The notes beneath the pieces are model-generated. The model worked only from the letters and a program-made list of their open reading frames with translations. It was not told the DNA's origin and searched no databases. Source: an uncultured Neptuniibacter sp. (lineage in GTDB: Bacteria; Pseudomonadota; Gammaproteobacteria; Pseudomonadales; Balneatricaceae). Taken from it: a stretch of DNA of 64,000 bases. This document shows positions 41,671 through 50,803 of the stretch, one piece after another. How positions within the stretch are numbered: the stretch's first letter is position 1; every line of letters starts with the position of its first letter. The position numbers and the translations under genes are program-made. The stretch is taken from contig NZ_CANMIR010000005.1 of assembly GCF_947498015.1 (NCBI RefSeq), positions 1 to 64,000 on the forward strand. Direction: 5' to 3'.

Positions 41671-42904
41671 AAACAGATCGTTGAATATGCGTACATTGGG
41701 CCAAAATACAAAACAATTTGGTGCAGCAACACTTTTGGTGACGGTGGTGCTGTTGGCAATGATCACTCTGGTATCAATCTATATTACGAAGATAGGCCTA
41801 CTGGAATCGAGAACTGCAGCTAATGCTAATCGTGCTAAGGAAGCGTTGCATAATGGTCAGGCAGGGTTGGATTATGGTGCTCTCATGTTTTTGGATCAAG
41901 GAACTAGCTGGGCAGATGGAACCATATATCCGGTTCCAATGGCTAATGGGGCGAGTGTTGCTGTGCGAGGGGTTATCAATAGTGACATCGTTACGATTCA
42001 GGCGATTGGCGAATCATTAGATCAAACAGGTTCCGCGAATGTTTCTGAAGGGTACGGGCGTTTTCCCTTAGTCGCTTTTGGTGAGCTTCCCCCTTTGATG
42101 AGTAATGGTAACTTTCCTCCTAGCGGTACATTCTCTATTGTGGCAAACCCTAATGGTGGAGGGACAGGGGTGCCGGTCTCTGCATGGGTGAACCAGGGAA
42201 CCACAACGGGAGGTGCATCTTGGCAGACCTGTAATATGGATGAGTTCCTCTATGAAGGGAATAATAGCACGGAGACCAAAATAACCCATTCTGATGGCTT
42301 TATACAGTGTGATGACTGTCGATGCCAGCAGGCAGATAATACAATTTGCGAAGCTGGGGATGTATCGGACCCGTCAGAATGCGTAGATGTTGTAGAGGAT
42401 ACGGGGATACCCGATGTATTCCAAAATACTTTTGGGCATCCCGGAACAGATTGGGTGACATTTAGGGATAGTTATGCCAATCAAATGAGCTGTGCAGCGC
42501 TGAATGCTCTAGGTGCGAATGCAGGTAGTGTGTTTGCGAGTGGAGAGTTGCCATTGATCTGGGTGGAGGGCAATTGTTCCCTCGATAGCGTGGGTAGTTA
42601 TGATTCACCAGTTATTATTGTCGTGCATGGTGACCTGACAATTAATGCGAATCAGAAAGTTTTTGGGATTGTATTCGCATTTTCAGATACTTACACAGTC
42701 TCTCCTGTTGAAGATTTCGAACTCAAGATTAATGGCAGTCCGACAGTTTATGGTGTGATTTTAGTTAATTCTGATGTAAATCTCCCCAATGGTAGTTTTA
42801 CCCTTGTTTATTCCCAGAATATTCTCGAGAAATTATCAAATGTCGCCGGTAATGAATTCTTTGGGATTGGACGTAGGGCAGGTAGTTGGACGGATTTCAA
42901 CTAG
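41660..42904 (+). CDS. pilX: PilX-like pilus assembly protein with cysteine-rich insert
   Basis: A 414-residue protein with the PilX N-terminal membrane helix (KQFGAATLLVTVVLLAMITL) and no classical GFTLIE motif. It is about twice the length of Pseudomonas PilX. It has eight cysteines between residues 190 and 310, five of them in the stretch from QCDDCRC to ECVD (217-241). The C-terminal half (VIIVVHGDLTINANQKVFGIVF) resembles the parallel-beta end of long PilX proteins. Gene overlap with pilW and the 10-base gap to pilV place it in the operon. Confidence 0.78.
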   Translation: MSYKNRSLNMRTLGQNTKQFGAATLLVTVVLLAMITLVSIYITKIGLLESRTAANANRAKEALHNGQAGLDYGALMFLDQGTSWADGTIYPVPMANGASVAVRGVINSDIVTIQAIGESLDQTGSANVSEGYGRFPLVAFGELPPLMSNGNFPPSGTFSIVANPNGGGTGVPVSAWVNQGTTTGGASWQTCNMDEFLYEGNNSTETKITHSDGFIQCDDCRCQQADNTICEAGDVSDPSECVDVVEDTGIPDVFQNTFGHPGTDWVTFRDSYANQMSCAALNALGANAGSVFASGELPLIWVEGNCSLDSVGSYDSPVIIVVHGDLTINANQKVFGIVFAFSDTYTVSPVEDFELKINGSPTVYGVILVNSDVNLPNGSFTLVYSQNILEKLSNVAGNEFFGIGRRAGSWTDFN

Positions 42905-42914
42905 GTATTGAATT

Positions 42915-44996
42915 ATGAAAATGAATAGTATGAAAAATCGTAGTTCTGCAGGCTTTACCCTGATAGAGGTTCTACTGGCTCTCGTGGTTGCAGTTGTGGG
43001 CATTCTGGGAATGATTCAGCTGTCATCAGTATTTCTTCAGACCGCATCTGAATCGGATCGGCGGGCAGTAGCAACGACAGTTGCTGAGCAAACATTAGAG
43101 AACTTGAGAGGCTTTGATAATCTTTCAGGAAGTACGGCAGGACAGTCATACTTTTCAGATATTTCGAGCTCATCTACAGCGGTATCAGTCAACTCTGGAT
43201 TGTCGACGTATGATTTCAATGTTGCCTGGAATGTGACGGATTACACCGTTTCAGCAGGAACACCTTCAGCAGGTGTTAGTGGTCCTCTTTACAATGTCTA
43301 TAAAGATGTGACAGTAACGGTGAGTTGGACGGAGCCCACAAATGGGAATGTGCAGTTATCTTCGATCATTGCTGGTATCGATCCTAATGCATCAGCTTTA
43401 GCTCTGAATGATACGTCCTTAGGGGGATCGACCCCTGAAGTTGAATATAACCCGGGTGTTGCTCCTGATGTAATCGCAATAGATGTGGCAGATGGAAAGT
43501 TGAAAGAGACGACAAAGCCACTGCCAGAAGTGGCTAATAAAAGCCAAAGTACTCAAGTCCGCTTTGAAACAATTACTTATACGGATACAAATACAGAGGT
43601 CCAACTGATCCAAGAGGACTTTGTTACCGTTAACTGTCGATGCATTTTAGATACTGATTTAGGGGTGGGTATTTCACCTGCTTATCAAAAATTTATTGAT
43701 GCTGATACTCCCTTGATCGAGGTTTTAGGAGGTGTTGTCAGTGCAGCGAGGGGAACAGAAGCCAGTATCGGGGGTGGTAAAAGTCAGTCAGATTTTTGTG
43801 GGCGTTGCTGTGCCTATCACCATGATTCAGCTTCATCGAATGTAAAATATAGTCCGTATGCGGGAACAGCTTCAACTGGAGGCGAAAGTGACGGTATTGA
43901 CCATCCACATTATAAAATAGCTGATGCGTCAAGTGATCCAATTCTGCTAGAGGAAGCTGGTGACGGGGATGAATACCTTGAAGCTTGTCGATTTAAACGA
44001 ATAGACGGTATATATCGTTTGGTTCAGGATTGGAATCTAAGGGCAGTGAATGTATTTCCAAGTACCTATTTGGCAAGTGTCGCGGGAAGTGGCTTAAGTG
44101 ATTACAAAGAGTATGTGAAAGATTATGTTAAGGCTCAGATTTTTAATGTTGATCTGGCAGCGTCGGCGTCATCGGTCTCTGTTCCTACACTGACAACTAG
44201 TCCATCCTTGACCCTGACTTTATCTGATGATGATGAATCTATTTCTCGATCATTATATCTAGATAATATCCAATCAGTTGATGGCTTGGCAGATTATCTA
44301 TTGACACTAAGTGCAGCTTCCATAGCTGAAGATACCTGGTTGGAATTTGTGCCTTTTAATGAGGTGAATACAACTCAACTAAGTTATTGGAGTGAGGCTG
44401 ATCCTGCAACCGCAACTGTGACGAATCAAACAATTGATTCAACCTACAACCGTGGATTGATTGAGGCTGTGGCAACAGGCACTACGTCAGTGACAGCTTC
44501 AATGGCACAGGGTAATACCGGGATTTTGGGGAATACATACAATGCAGAAAATGATTACCCTGGTTGGCAAAACCATATTACGGATATCAGTGGTGGGCGT
44601 GACTGGATAGGCGGGGCTTATAATCCTCTGCCTGTAGTTGTATCTGGGGCCTCAGGTAGTGGCACTACATACACCGCCATCATATCAGGTAATGTTACTT
44701 TTTATGGGCAGGATAATTTAGCAACCCCTACCTGCGGTTCTTCTACAGGGCATGGCGCGAATTTAACGATGACGTATGTTAGTGGTACCGATCCTTATTA
44801 TTACACCTACAGTTGTGTGATAGGGCCCGTCACAACGGGGGATTTATATGAGGCTGCGATCTCCGTTTCAGTCAATGGGCAGAAAGCAATATGTCCGTCA
44901 GGGCAATTTAAAACTTACACTTTTGGTCCTACTAACGTGACTTCTTATTCCAATAATGATTTCGTAGTAGGTAAGAAAGTAGCTAATTGCCCGTAG
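42915..44996 (+). CDS. pilV: oversized PilV-like minor pilin with Cys/His cluster
   Basis: A 693-residue prepilin. The N terminus is a normal PilV motif (AGFTLIEVLLALVVAVVGI; residues 12-30), then comes a beta-rich region of over 600 residues; PilV proteins are usually under 200. Residues 241-358 hold a striking set: C241xC243, C295xxC298-C299xxH302-H303, H330xH332 and C358. More cysteines lie near the C terminus. No PilY1 gene is present, so this protein may form the pilus tip or adhesin. The metal-binding idea is an inference from the residue pattern. Confidence 0.75.
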   Translation: MKMNSMKNRSSAGFTLIEVLLALVVAVVGILGMIQLSSVFLQTASESDRRAVATTVAEQTLENLRGFDNLSGSTAGQSYFSDISSSSTAVSVNSGLSTYDFNVAWNVTDYTVSAGTPSAGVSGPLYNVYKDVTVTVSWTEPTNGNVQLSSIIAGIDPNASALALNDTSLGGSTPEVEYNPGVAPDVIAIDVADGKLKETTKPLPEVANKSQSTQVRFETITYTDTNTEVQLIQEDFVTVNCRCILDTDLGVGISPAYQKFIDADTPLIEVLGGVVSAARGTEASIGGGKSQSDFCGRCCAYHHDSASSNVKYSPYAGTASTGGESDGIDHPHYKIADASSDPILLEEAGDGDEYLEACRFKRIDGIYRLVQDWNLRAVNVFPSTYLASVAGSGLSDYKEYVKDYVKAQIFNVDLAASASSVSVPTLTTSPSLTLTLSDDDESISRSLYLDNIQSVDGLADYLLTLSAASIAEDTWLEFVPFNEVNTTQLSYWSEADPATATVTNQTIDSTYNRGLIEAVATGTTSVTASMAQGNTGILGNTYNAENDYPGWQNHITDISGGRDWIGGAYNPLPVVVSGASGSGTTYTAIISGNVTFYGQDNLATPTCGSSTGHGANLTMTYVSGTDPYYYTYSCVIGPVTTGDLYEAAISVSVNGQKAICPSGQFKTYTFGPTNVTSYSNNDFVVGKKVANCP

Positions 44997-45044
44997 CTTT
45001 ATATGATCTGTTTATACGTTGTGTGATTGTATTACAGGGGTTAG

Positions 45045-46130
45045 ATGGAAGATTACCTAGTTATTGGTGCCGGTGTTATCGGTATGATGCTGGCCCGCGA
45101 GCTTTCGCAGGCGGGAGCAAATGTTACTGTTCTGGATCGCAAGGCTTGTGCTCAGGAGTCCTCCTGGGCGGGTGGTGGGATTGTTTCCCCTTTATATCCC
45201 TGGCGCTACCCTGAGGCAGTAACTCAGTTGGCGACATGGTCCCAGAGTAGTTATGTGCACCTGGCACAAGAACTCATTGAAGAAACCGGATATGACCCTG
45301 AACTGAGGCAGAAGGGGATGTTGATGGTTTCAGTAGATGATCAGAAGAAAGCACTCGACTGGGCGCAAAAATTTCATCGCCCTTTGCGTAAAGTTGATGC
45401 GGATTTTCTCTATCAGAAAGAACCTAATCTGAAAGCGGGATTAACAGAAGGACTATGGATGCCGGAAGTTAGCAGCATTCGTAATCCTCGGTTAGGTCGC
45501 TCCCTTCGTGAAAGTTTGTTGCAAAATCCTCGTATCAATCTGCTGGAACATCAGGAAGTGACAGCGATTGAGACTGATGGAGAGGTCGTGACTGGGGTGA
45601 GAACCTCGCAGGGTACCTTTTCAGCCGGTCAGGTGGTTATTGCGGGCGGTGCCTGGAGTGCGGAACTTTTACAGTTGGTGGGTAGAACACTGCCGGTTGA
45701 GCCGGTTCATGGGCAGATGATGCTGTTTAAGGCAAAGCCGGGTTTGGTAAACAGAGTTGTACTCAAGGATGGACGCTACGTGATCCCGCGTAGTGATGGG
45801 CGCGTATTGGTAGGCAGTACCCTTGAGCATATTGGGTTTGAAAAGCGGACGACAGAAGAGGCAGCCAAGTCGCTTTATGAGACCGCTTTAGATATTGTGC
45901 CTGTACTGTCAGAGTATCCGATAGAGCATCACTGGTCGGGGTTAAGGCCGGGTTCCCCGGAGGGAATTCCCTATATTGGCCAGGTCACCGGTTATCGCAA
46001 CCTTTATATTAATGCGGGTCAGTATCGCAATGGTTTGGTACTGGCGCCGGCTTCAACCAGGTTGTTGGCGGATATCCTGCTTAAGCGTGAAACGATTATC
46101 TCACCTGAGCCTTACCGCATGGATAGATAA
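45045..46130 (+). CDS. thiO: glycine oxidase ThiO
   Basis: ThiO oxidises glycine to the imine used in thiazole synthesis for thiamine. The 361-residue FAD protein has the N-terminal dinucleotide fold (YLVIGAGVIGMMLAREL), the SSWAGGGIVSPLYPWR motif and the C-terminal block WSGLRPGSPEGIPYIGQV and NAGQYRNGLVLAPA. A related deaminating amino-acid oxidase cannot be fully excluded. A thiS/thiG set is not nearby. Confidence 0.9.
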   Translation: MEDYLVIGAGVIGMMLARELSQAGANVTVLDRKACAQESSWAGGGIVSPLYPWRYPEAVTQLATWSQSSYVHLAQELIEETGYDPELRQKGMLMVSVDDQKKALDWAQKFHRPLRKVDADFLYQKEPNLKAGLTEGLWMPEVSSIRNPRLGRSLRESLLQNPRINLLEHQEVTAIETDGEVVTGVRTSQGTFSAGQVVIAGGAWSAELLQLVGRTLPVEPVHGQMMLFKAKPGLVNRVVLKDGRYVIPRSDGRVLVGSTLEHIGFEKRTTEEAAKSLYETALDIVPVLSEYPIEHHWSGLRPGSPEGIPYIGQVTGYRNLYINAGQYRNGLVLAPASTRLLADILLKRETIISPEPYRMDR

Positions 46131-46131
46131 T

Positions 46132-46159
46132 AAAAAGGCCGCAATCTGCGGCCTTTTTT
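46132..46159. terminator. bidirectional terminator between thiO and nadE
   Basis: AAAAAGGCCGC and GCGGCCTTTTT pair around AATCT; T- and A-runs serve both strands. The last bases overlap the nadE stop codon. Confidence 0.93.
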
Positions 46160-46991
46160 AATCATACAGGGTTGGGATAGGGGTGCGTTTATGCTGAGTT
46201 CTCAGGTAGATACTTGTGAGCTTCTCTGTGACCTGAGCTTCTACAGCTTTACCCTCTAAGAAATCGTCAATCTGATCGTAAGTGAGTCCTAAGGCCTGTT
46301 CATCAGCCTTCTGCGGCTCTAAACATTCAAGATCTGCAGTGGGTGTTTTCTCAACCAGAAGGGCGGGTGCGCCGAGTGCTTTGGCAATTTGTCTGACCTG
46401 ACGCTTACTTAAGCCAAATAGTGGAGCCAGATCACATGCACCGTCCCCCCATTTGGTATAAAAGCCGGTGATGTTTTCGGCAGAGTGATCGGTTCCCAGT
46501 ACTAAGGCGCCAACAATCCCCGCAACTTCATACTGTGCAATCATCCGTGCACGCGCTTTGACGTTGCCCTTGGCAAAATCGACTGCGGCTTCTGATGCGG
46601 TATTTAGATGAGTATTCAGGAGGGATGAGAGGACCTCTCCATGCATCCCTTCGACACTGGGTTTTACATTGACCGTAATGTTGTGGCTAGGTTGGATGAA
46701 GCTCAGAGCGGTTTGGGCATCCTCTTCATCCTGCTGGATACCATAGGGCAGTCTCATCGCAATAAACTGATAATGGGCTTCATCAGCTTCCTGGTTGAGC
46801 CCGTCAACAGCCAGCTGGGCTAGTCGACCACAGGTCGAGGAATCCACCCCTCCGCTAATTCCCAGCACCAGTGATTTCATACCTGATTTTTTTAGGGTGT
46901 TTTGAATAAAGAGGATCCGGCGTTCAATCTCGTAAGCAGGATCAATTTCAGGTAAAACCTTCATCTCTTTAATGATTGCTTCTGCCTGCAT
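46158..46991 (-). CDS. nadE: NH3-dependent NAD synthetase
   Basis: NadE amidates nicotinic-acid adenine dinucleotide. The 277-residue product has the ATP pyrophosphatase loop [19 protein letters not shown] and the ammonia-type length without a glutaminase domain. Other family sequences are [20 protein letters not shown] and [12 protein letters not shown]. It occupies the place between thiO and bamD where Pseudomonas has pilS-pilR. Confidence 0.96.
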   Translation of the reverse strand: MQAEAIIKEMKVLPEIDPAYEIERRILFIQNTLKKSGMKSLVLGISGGVDSSTCGRLAQLAVDGLNQEADEAHYQFIAMRLPYGIQQDEEDAQTALSFIQPSHNITVNVKPSVEGMHGEVLSSLLNTHLNTASEAAVDFAKGNVKARARMIAQYEVAGIVGALVLGTDHSAENITGFYTKWGDGACDLAPLFGLSKRQVRQIAKALGAPALLVEKTPTADLECLEPQKADEQALGLTYDQIDDFLEGKAVEAQVTEKLTSIYLRTQHKRTPIPTLYD

Positions 46992-47059
46992 CGTTCATCT
47001 CTCAAATTATCTTTTGGGTCGCTAATCTGTTGGGTAGCACAGTGAACATGGGGTAAATG

Positions 47060-47083
47060 AAAAAAGGCACCTTAGGGTGCCTT
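47060..47083 (-). terminator. terminator of bamD
   Basis: On the minus strand AAGGCACC pairs with GGTGCCTT around CTAA and continues into six T. It is nine bases beyond the bamD stop. Confidence 0.9.
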
Positions 47084-47091
47084 ATAATCGC

Positions 47092-48030
47092 TTACTGTGA
47101 ATCACGCTTTTCGTTCTCATCGTCATCAAATGCGCCGAAGGTGATTCGACTGAAGAGAGAACGTTCAGGTGCTGGTGCACTACTGCCCATCCGTACGGGG
47201 GTGGTCACTGGAGGTTCCTTGTTATCGCTGAACAGATCAAAGGTGGCAGCATCAAACAGAGTCTTCTCCCCTTTAAAGATCGGTGTGTATTGATAATCAG
47301 GGTAGTTGGCCTGTAATACAGATTGTGCATCGGCCGCCAGATCTTGCTGACCTAAGTGTGTATAGGCTTCAACCATGACCGCAAGGGCATCCGGTACAGC
47401 GGGTGTCTCCTGCATGTTTTCGATCACATAGCGGCCACGGTTAGCCGCAGCCATGAAAGCTTCACGCTGGATATAGTAACGTCCCACATGCACTTCATAC
47501 GCGGCCAGACGGTTTTTGAGGTAAACCATACGCTTCTGTGCATCAGGGGCATACTGACTTTCTGGATAGCGGTTAACCAGTGTAGCGAAGCTTTCAAAGG
47601 AGTCGAGTGCGGCACCAGGATCTCGTTGGGTCTCATCAATCGGCAGGTACTGAGTGATCCAGGAGATATCCTGTTCAAATGCAGTCAGCCCCTTGAGATA
47701 GTAGGCATAGTCAATATTGTCATGATTAGGGTGCAGTCGGATAAAACGATCAGCAGAAGCACGGGCAGCTTCCGGTTCATAGTTGTTGAAATATGCGTAG
47801 ATCAGTTCCAGTTGCGCCTGTTCTGAGAAGCGACCGAATGGATAACGCGCTTCCAGTAGTTGCAGCTTTTCAATGGCAAGGTCATAGTTGGATTCATCCA
47901 TGGCCGTCATCGCTTCATCGAATAACTGCTGCTCCGGCACATCAGGATATTTTTCAACATCCTCAAACCACGAGCAGGCTGCTGTCATTATGCAGAACAG
48001 AGCGATAACGAGAGTCTTGGTAATACGCAT
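47092..48030 (-). CDS. bamD: outer-membrane assembly lipoprotein BamD
   Basis: BamD is the essential lipoprotein of the BAM complex. The 312-residue product has a signal peptide with lipobox TAAC, then TPR-like repeats ([20 protein letters not shown] and [19 protein letters not shown]). The length is slightly above E. coli BamD because of a C-terminal extension ([16 protein letters not shown]). It is divergent from rluD. Confidence 0.95.
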   Translation of the reverse strand: MRITKTLVIALFCIMTAACSWFEDVEKYPDVPEQQLFDEAMTAMDESNYDLAIEKLQLLEARYPFGRFSEQAQLELIYAYFNNYEPEAARASADRFIRLHPNHDNIDYAYYLKGLTAFEQDISWITQYLPIDETQRDPGAALDSFESFATLVNRYPESQYAPDAQKRMVYLKNRLAAYEVHVGRYYIQREAFMAAANRGRYVIENMQETPAVPDALAVMVEAYTHLGQQDLAADAQSVLQANYPDYQYTPIFKGEKTLFDAATFDLFSDNKEPPVTTPVRMGSSAPAPERSLFSRITFGAFDDDENEKRDSQ

Positions 48031-48180
48031 CTTTATTTTTATCCCGGTGTAGTCTCCGGCCTGAACAGTTATACTGAACGCACAGAGGCTAAATGCAATT
48101 TAACGGCCTATTTAAACACAACTGATTGGGCCTGTTAACAGACCCGGACGTAACAATTCACAAAGTTCTGACAGGTTCTG

Positions 48181-49149
48181 ATGTCTGACCAAATACAACT
48201 AGAAGCACAAGTCGATGAAAGTCTGGTAGGCAAGCGGCTGGATCAAGCTGTAGCCCAGCTGTTTCCTGATTTCTCTCGCTCTCGTCTGCAGGGATGGATA
48301 AAGGATGGTTCCCTGAAAGTGGATGGCGAAGCGAAACGCCCCCGTGACAAATTATTAGGGGGAGAGCGTATCGAGATCGATGCCGAGCTGGAGGTGATCG
48401 AAGATCACAAGCCCCAGGGTATTCCGTTGGATATTGTTTATGAGGATGAGCATATTCTCATTATTAATAAACCGGCGGGTTTGGTGGTTCACCCTGCTGT
48501 TGGTCATCGGGATGGTACCCTGCTCAACGCACTGCTGTTCCATTGCCCTGATATCGCTCAGGTTCCACGTGCCGGTATTGTTCATCGTCTTGATATGGAT
48601 ACAACCGGGCTTATGGTTGTTGCTAAGACGATCGCAGCGCAGACAGAGCTGGTGGATCAGCTGCAGGAGCGCTCTATGGGGCGTGAGTATGAGGCGATCG
48701 TTCACGGTGTAATGACCGGCGGTGGCATTGTTGATGAGCCGATGGGACGGCACTCTAAAAACCGTCAGAAGATGGCGGTTGTGGGGGTGGGTAAAGAAGC
48801 GGTCACTCACTATAGAATACTGAAAAAGTTCAGGGCTCATACACATATCCGACTGAAGCTGGAGACCGGACGAACTCACCAGATTCGTGTCCATATGGCA
48901 CATATTAATTACCCTTTGATTGGTGATCAGATGTATGGCGGTCGTTTTAGACTGCCTAAAGGGTGCAGCGATGAGATGATTGAAGCGTTGCGTGATTTCA
49001 AACGGCAGGCGCTGCACGCTAAAAAACTGGAGCTATGGCATCCCCATACAGGGGAACAGATGTCCTGGGAAGTGGATCTTCCTGATGATATTCAGCATCT
49101 ATTGGGGGTCCTTGAACAAGATGCGGCTCAGCAAGAGAGTGAGGTGTAA
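48181..49149 (+). CDS. rluD: 23S rRNA pseudouridine synthase D
   Basis: RluD converts three uridines of 23S helix 69. The 322-residue product has an N-terminal S4-like domain (VGKRLDQAVAQLFPDFSRS) and the catalytic motif HRLDMDTTGLMVVAKT with the active aspartate, then GRTHQIRVHMAHINYPLIGD. pgeF follows after five bases. Confidence 0.96.
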   Translation: MSDQIQLEAQVDESLVGKRLDQAVAQLFPDFSRSRLQGWIKDGSLKVDGEAKRPRDKLLGGERIEIDAELEVIEDHKPQGIPLDIVYEDEHILIINKPAGLVVHPAVGHRDGTLLNALLFHCPDIAQVPRAGIVHRLDMDTTGLMVVAKTIAAQTELVDQLQERSMGREYEAIVHGVMTGGGIVDEPMGRHSKNRQKMAVVGVGKEAVTHYRILKKFRAHTHIRLKLETGRTHQIRVHMAHINYPLIGDQMYGGRFRLPKGCSDEMIEALRDFKRQALHAKKLELWHPHTGEQMSWEVDLPDDIQHLLGVLEQDAAQQESEV

Positions 49150-49154
49150 TCCGC

Positions 49155-49886
49155 GTGGAATTTATCACTGCTAATTGGGATGCGCCTATACGGGTAAAAG
49201 CGGTGACAACGACGCGGTCGGGTGGTTTCAGTACAGGGGGGTACGCGGGGCTCAATCTGGGGGATCATGTACAGGATCACCCAGAGATTGTTTCTCAAAA
49301 TCGTGCCCTGTTACTCGCTGAACTGGGTTTGGAGCGTCAACCCCAATGGCTAAACCAGGTCCACGGTACCTGTCTGGTTAAGGCTAGCGATGATGGTTCA
49401 GTGCCAGAGGCGGATGCTTGCTGGTCAGATGAGCAGGGACTTGCCTGCATCGTGATGACGGCGGATTGCCTGCCGGTTTTCTTTGCCGATGATCAGGCTA
49501 AACAGGTGGCCGTTGCTCATGCCGGTTGGCGGGGGTTGCTTGATGGTGTTGTGGAGAAAACGCTGGAAATTTTTGCTGATCCAGCAAAGGTGCATGTCTG
49601 GCTTGGCCCAGCGATCGGTCCAGATGCCTTTGAGGTAGGTCCAGAGGTGCTGGATTCTTTTACTCGTCAGATGCAACAAGCCGATTCAGCATTTACCCCT
49701 GTTCCTGATACACCGGAAAAGTATATGGCTGATCTGTATGCTTTGGCGCGATTAAAGTTAGAGCAGCAGGGGGTGGTGCATATCAGCGGTGGGGATCTGT
49801 GTACCTATACGGATTCTGAACGTTTCTACTCCTATCGACGAGATGGGCAAACAGGGCGAATGGCCAGCTTGATCTGGATCGAGTAA
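49155..49886 (+). CDS. pgeF: peptidoglycan editing factor / laccase-domain protein (GTG start)
   Basis: The YfiH/PgeF family keeps misincorporated amino acids out of peptidoglycan precursors; earlier names call it polyphenol oxidase. The 243-residue product has TTRSGGFSTGGYAGLNLG, MTADCLPVFF and VAHAGWRGLLDGVVE, which hold the conserved cysteine and histidine ligands. The GTG start at 49155 has only a distant GAGG upstream, suggesting coupling to rluD. Confidence 0.93.
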   Translation: MEFITANWDAPIRVKAVTTTRSGGFSTGGYAGLNLGDHVQDHPEIVSQNRALLLAELGLERQPQWLNQVHGTCLVKASDDGSVPEADACWSDEQGLACIVMTADCLPVFFADDQAKQVAVAHAGWRGLLDGVVEKTLEIFADPAKVHVWLGPAIGPDAFEVGPEVLDSFTRQMQQADSAFTPVPDTPEKYMADLYALARLKLEQQGVVHISGGDLCTYTDSERFYSYRRDGQTGRMASLIWIE

Positions 49887-49903
49887 GTAATAGGGATAAC
49901 GAA

Positions 49904-50530
49904 TTGAAAAAGCACGCAGCGTTGCCTGACTTTTTTGTTGATCTGCACGACATCGATGCTTCGATCCGGTTGGATATGAAGTATTTTACCGGGGATAACT
50001 TTGTAGGTGCTGTGATCAATGGGTATCTGGCAGAACGCTGCCTGCTCACGAAGCCTGCGGCTCTGGCGCTGCAACGCGTGCAACATCAATTAAATACATT
50101 TGGCCTTGGCTTAATGGTATTTGATGCATATCGCCCCCAAAGGGCTGTTGATCATTTCATCGAGTGGTGCGGTTCTCCGGGTGAATGCCCTACACAAGGC
50201 CGGTTTTTTCCGGGGCTAAACAAGAAAGATCTCTTTAATCAGGGGTATCTGATCAAGCACTCCAGTCATTCGCGTGGAAGCACTGTGGATCTGACAATTA
50301 TTGATCTTGCGGATGGTTTACCGCTTGATATGGGGACCGAATTTGATTTCTTTGGCCCTGAATCCTGGTTTGACTATGAGCATCTGTCCGGCCAGGTGCG
50401 TGCGAACCGACTCTTGCTGCAAACCGTGATGATGCAGCATGGTTTTGTCCCTTTTCATCAGGAGTGGTGGCACTTTACTCTGGATGGTGAACCCTTTACC
50501 GATCAGTATTTTGATCTGCCGATTACTTGA
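49904..50530 (+). CDS. ddpX: D-alanyl-D-alanine dipeptidase, VanX/DdpX family (TTG start)
   Basis: A 208-residue zinc dipeptidase of the M15 family. Seen are VFDAYRPQRAVDHF, the zinc motif SSHSRGSTVDLTII and the C-terminal EWWHFTL. Known relatives split D-Ala-D-Ala, either as resistance factors or for cell-wall recycling. No signal peptide is predicted, so it should be cytoplasmic. TTG at 49904, with AGGG upstream, is the likely start. It lies directly after pgeF, which points to a cell-wall role. Confidence 0.85.
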   Translation: MKKHAALPDFFVDLHDIDASIRLDMKYFTGDNFVGAVINGYLAERCLLTKPAALALQRVQHQLNTFGLGLMVFDAYRPQRAVDHFIEWCGSPGECPTQGRFFPGLNKKDLFNQGYLIKHSSHSRGSTVDLTIIDLADGLPLDMGTEFDFFGPESWFDYEHLSGQVRANRLLLQTVMMQHGFVPFHQEWWHFTLDGEPFTDQYFDLPIT

Positions 50531-50764
50531 TGACCCCCTAGGTTATAAGAGGCTTTTTTGCTGAAAAGAACATTCAAAAATATTGATTTGGTTCATATCA
50601 AGGCGGTTGTAACGAGTTGAAGTTTATTAACAGGGTTGCAACTTGTAGGGTTTAGGCTAAGAATTACATTTACCCCAAACGTATATCCCGCTTTAGTATG
50701 TGCCGTATCAACTCAGCGCGGTTGCGGCTTCAGGAAGCGTTGCTTTCTCAAGGAATAGATAGTC

Positions 50765-50792
50765 CATTGCCTTACAGACGTAAGATGCAATG
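50765..50792 (+). promoter_or_regulatory. hairpin just before the ribosome site of the first GTPase gene
   Basis: CATTGCCTTAC (50765-50775) pairs with GTAAG and GCAATG (50780-50792) around AGAC with two bulged bases. It ends immediately before the GAGGGA ribosome site. The 273-base gap upstream (50531-50803) has no gene; it also contains a weak TTGCAA/TAAGAA promoter-like pair near 50636. Confidence 0.5.
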
Positions 50793-50803
50793 AGGGATTT
50801 AGA

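Noticed and set aside
50583..50601. FNR/Anr-like TTGAT...ATCAA site upstream of the GTPase module
   Set aside because: The halves are nine bases apart instead of four, so it does not fit the FNR consensus.
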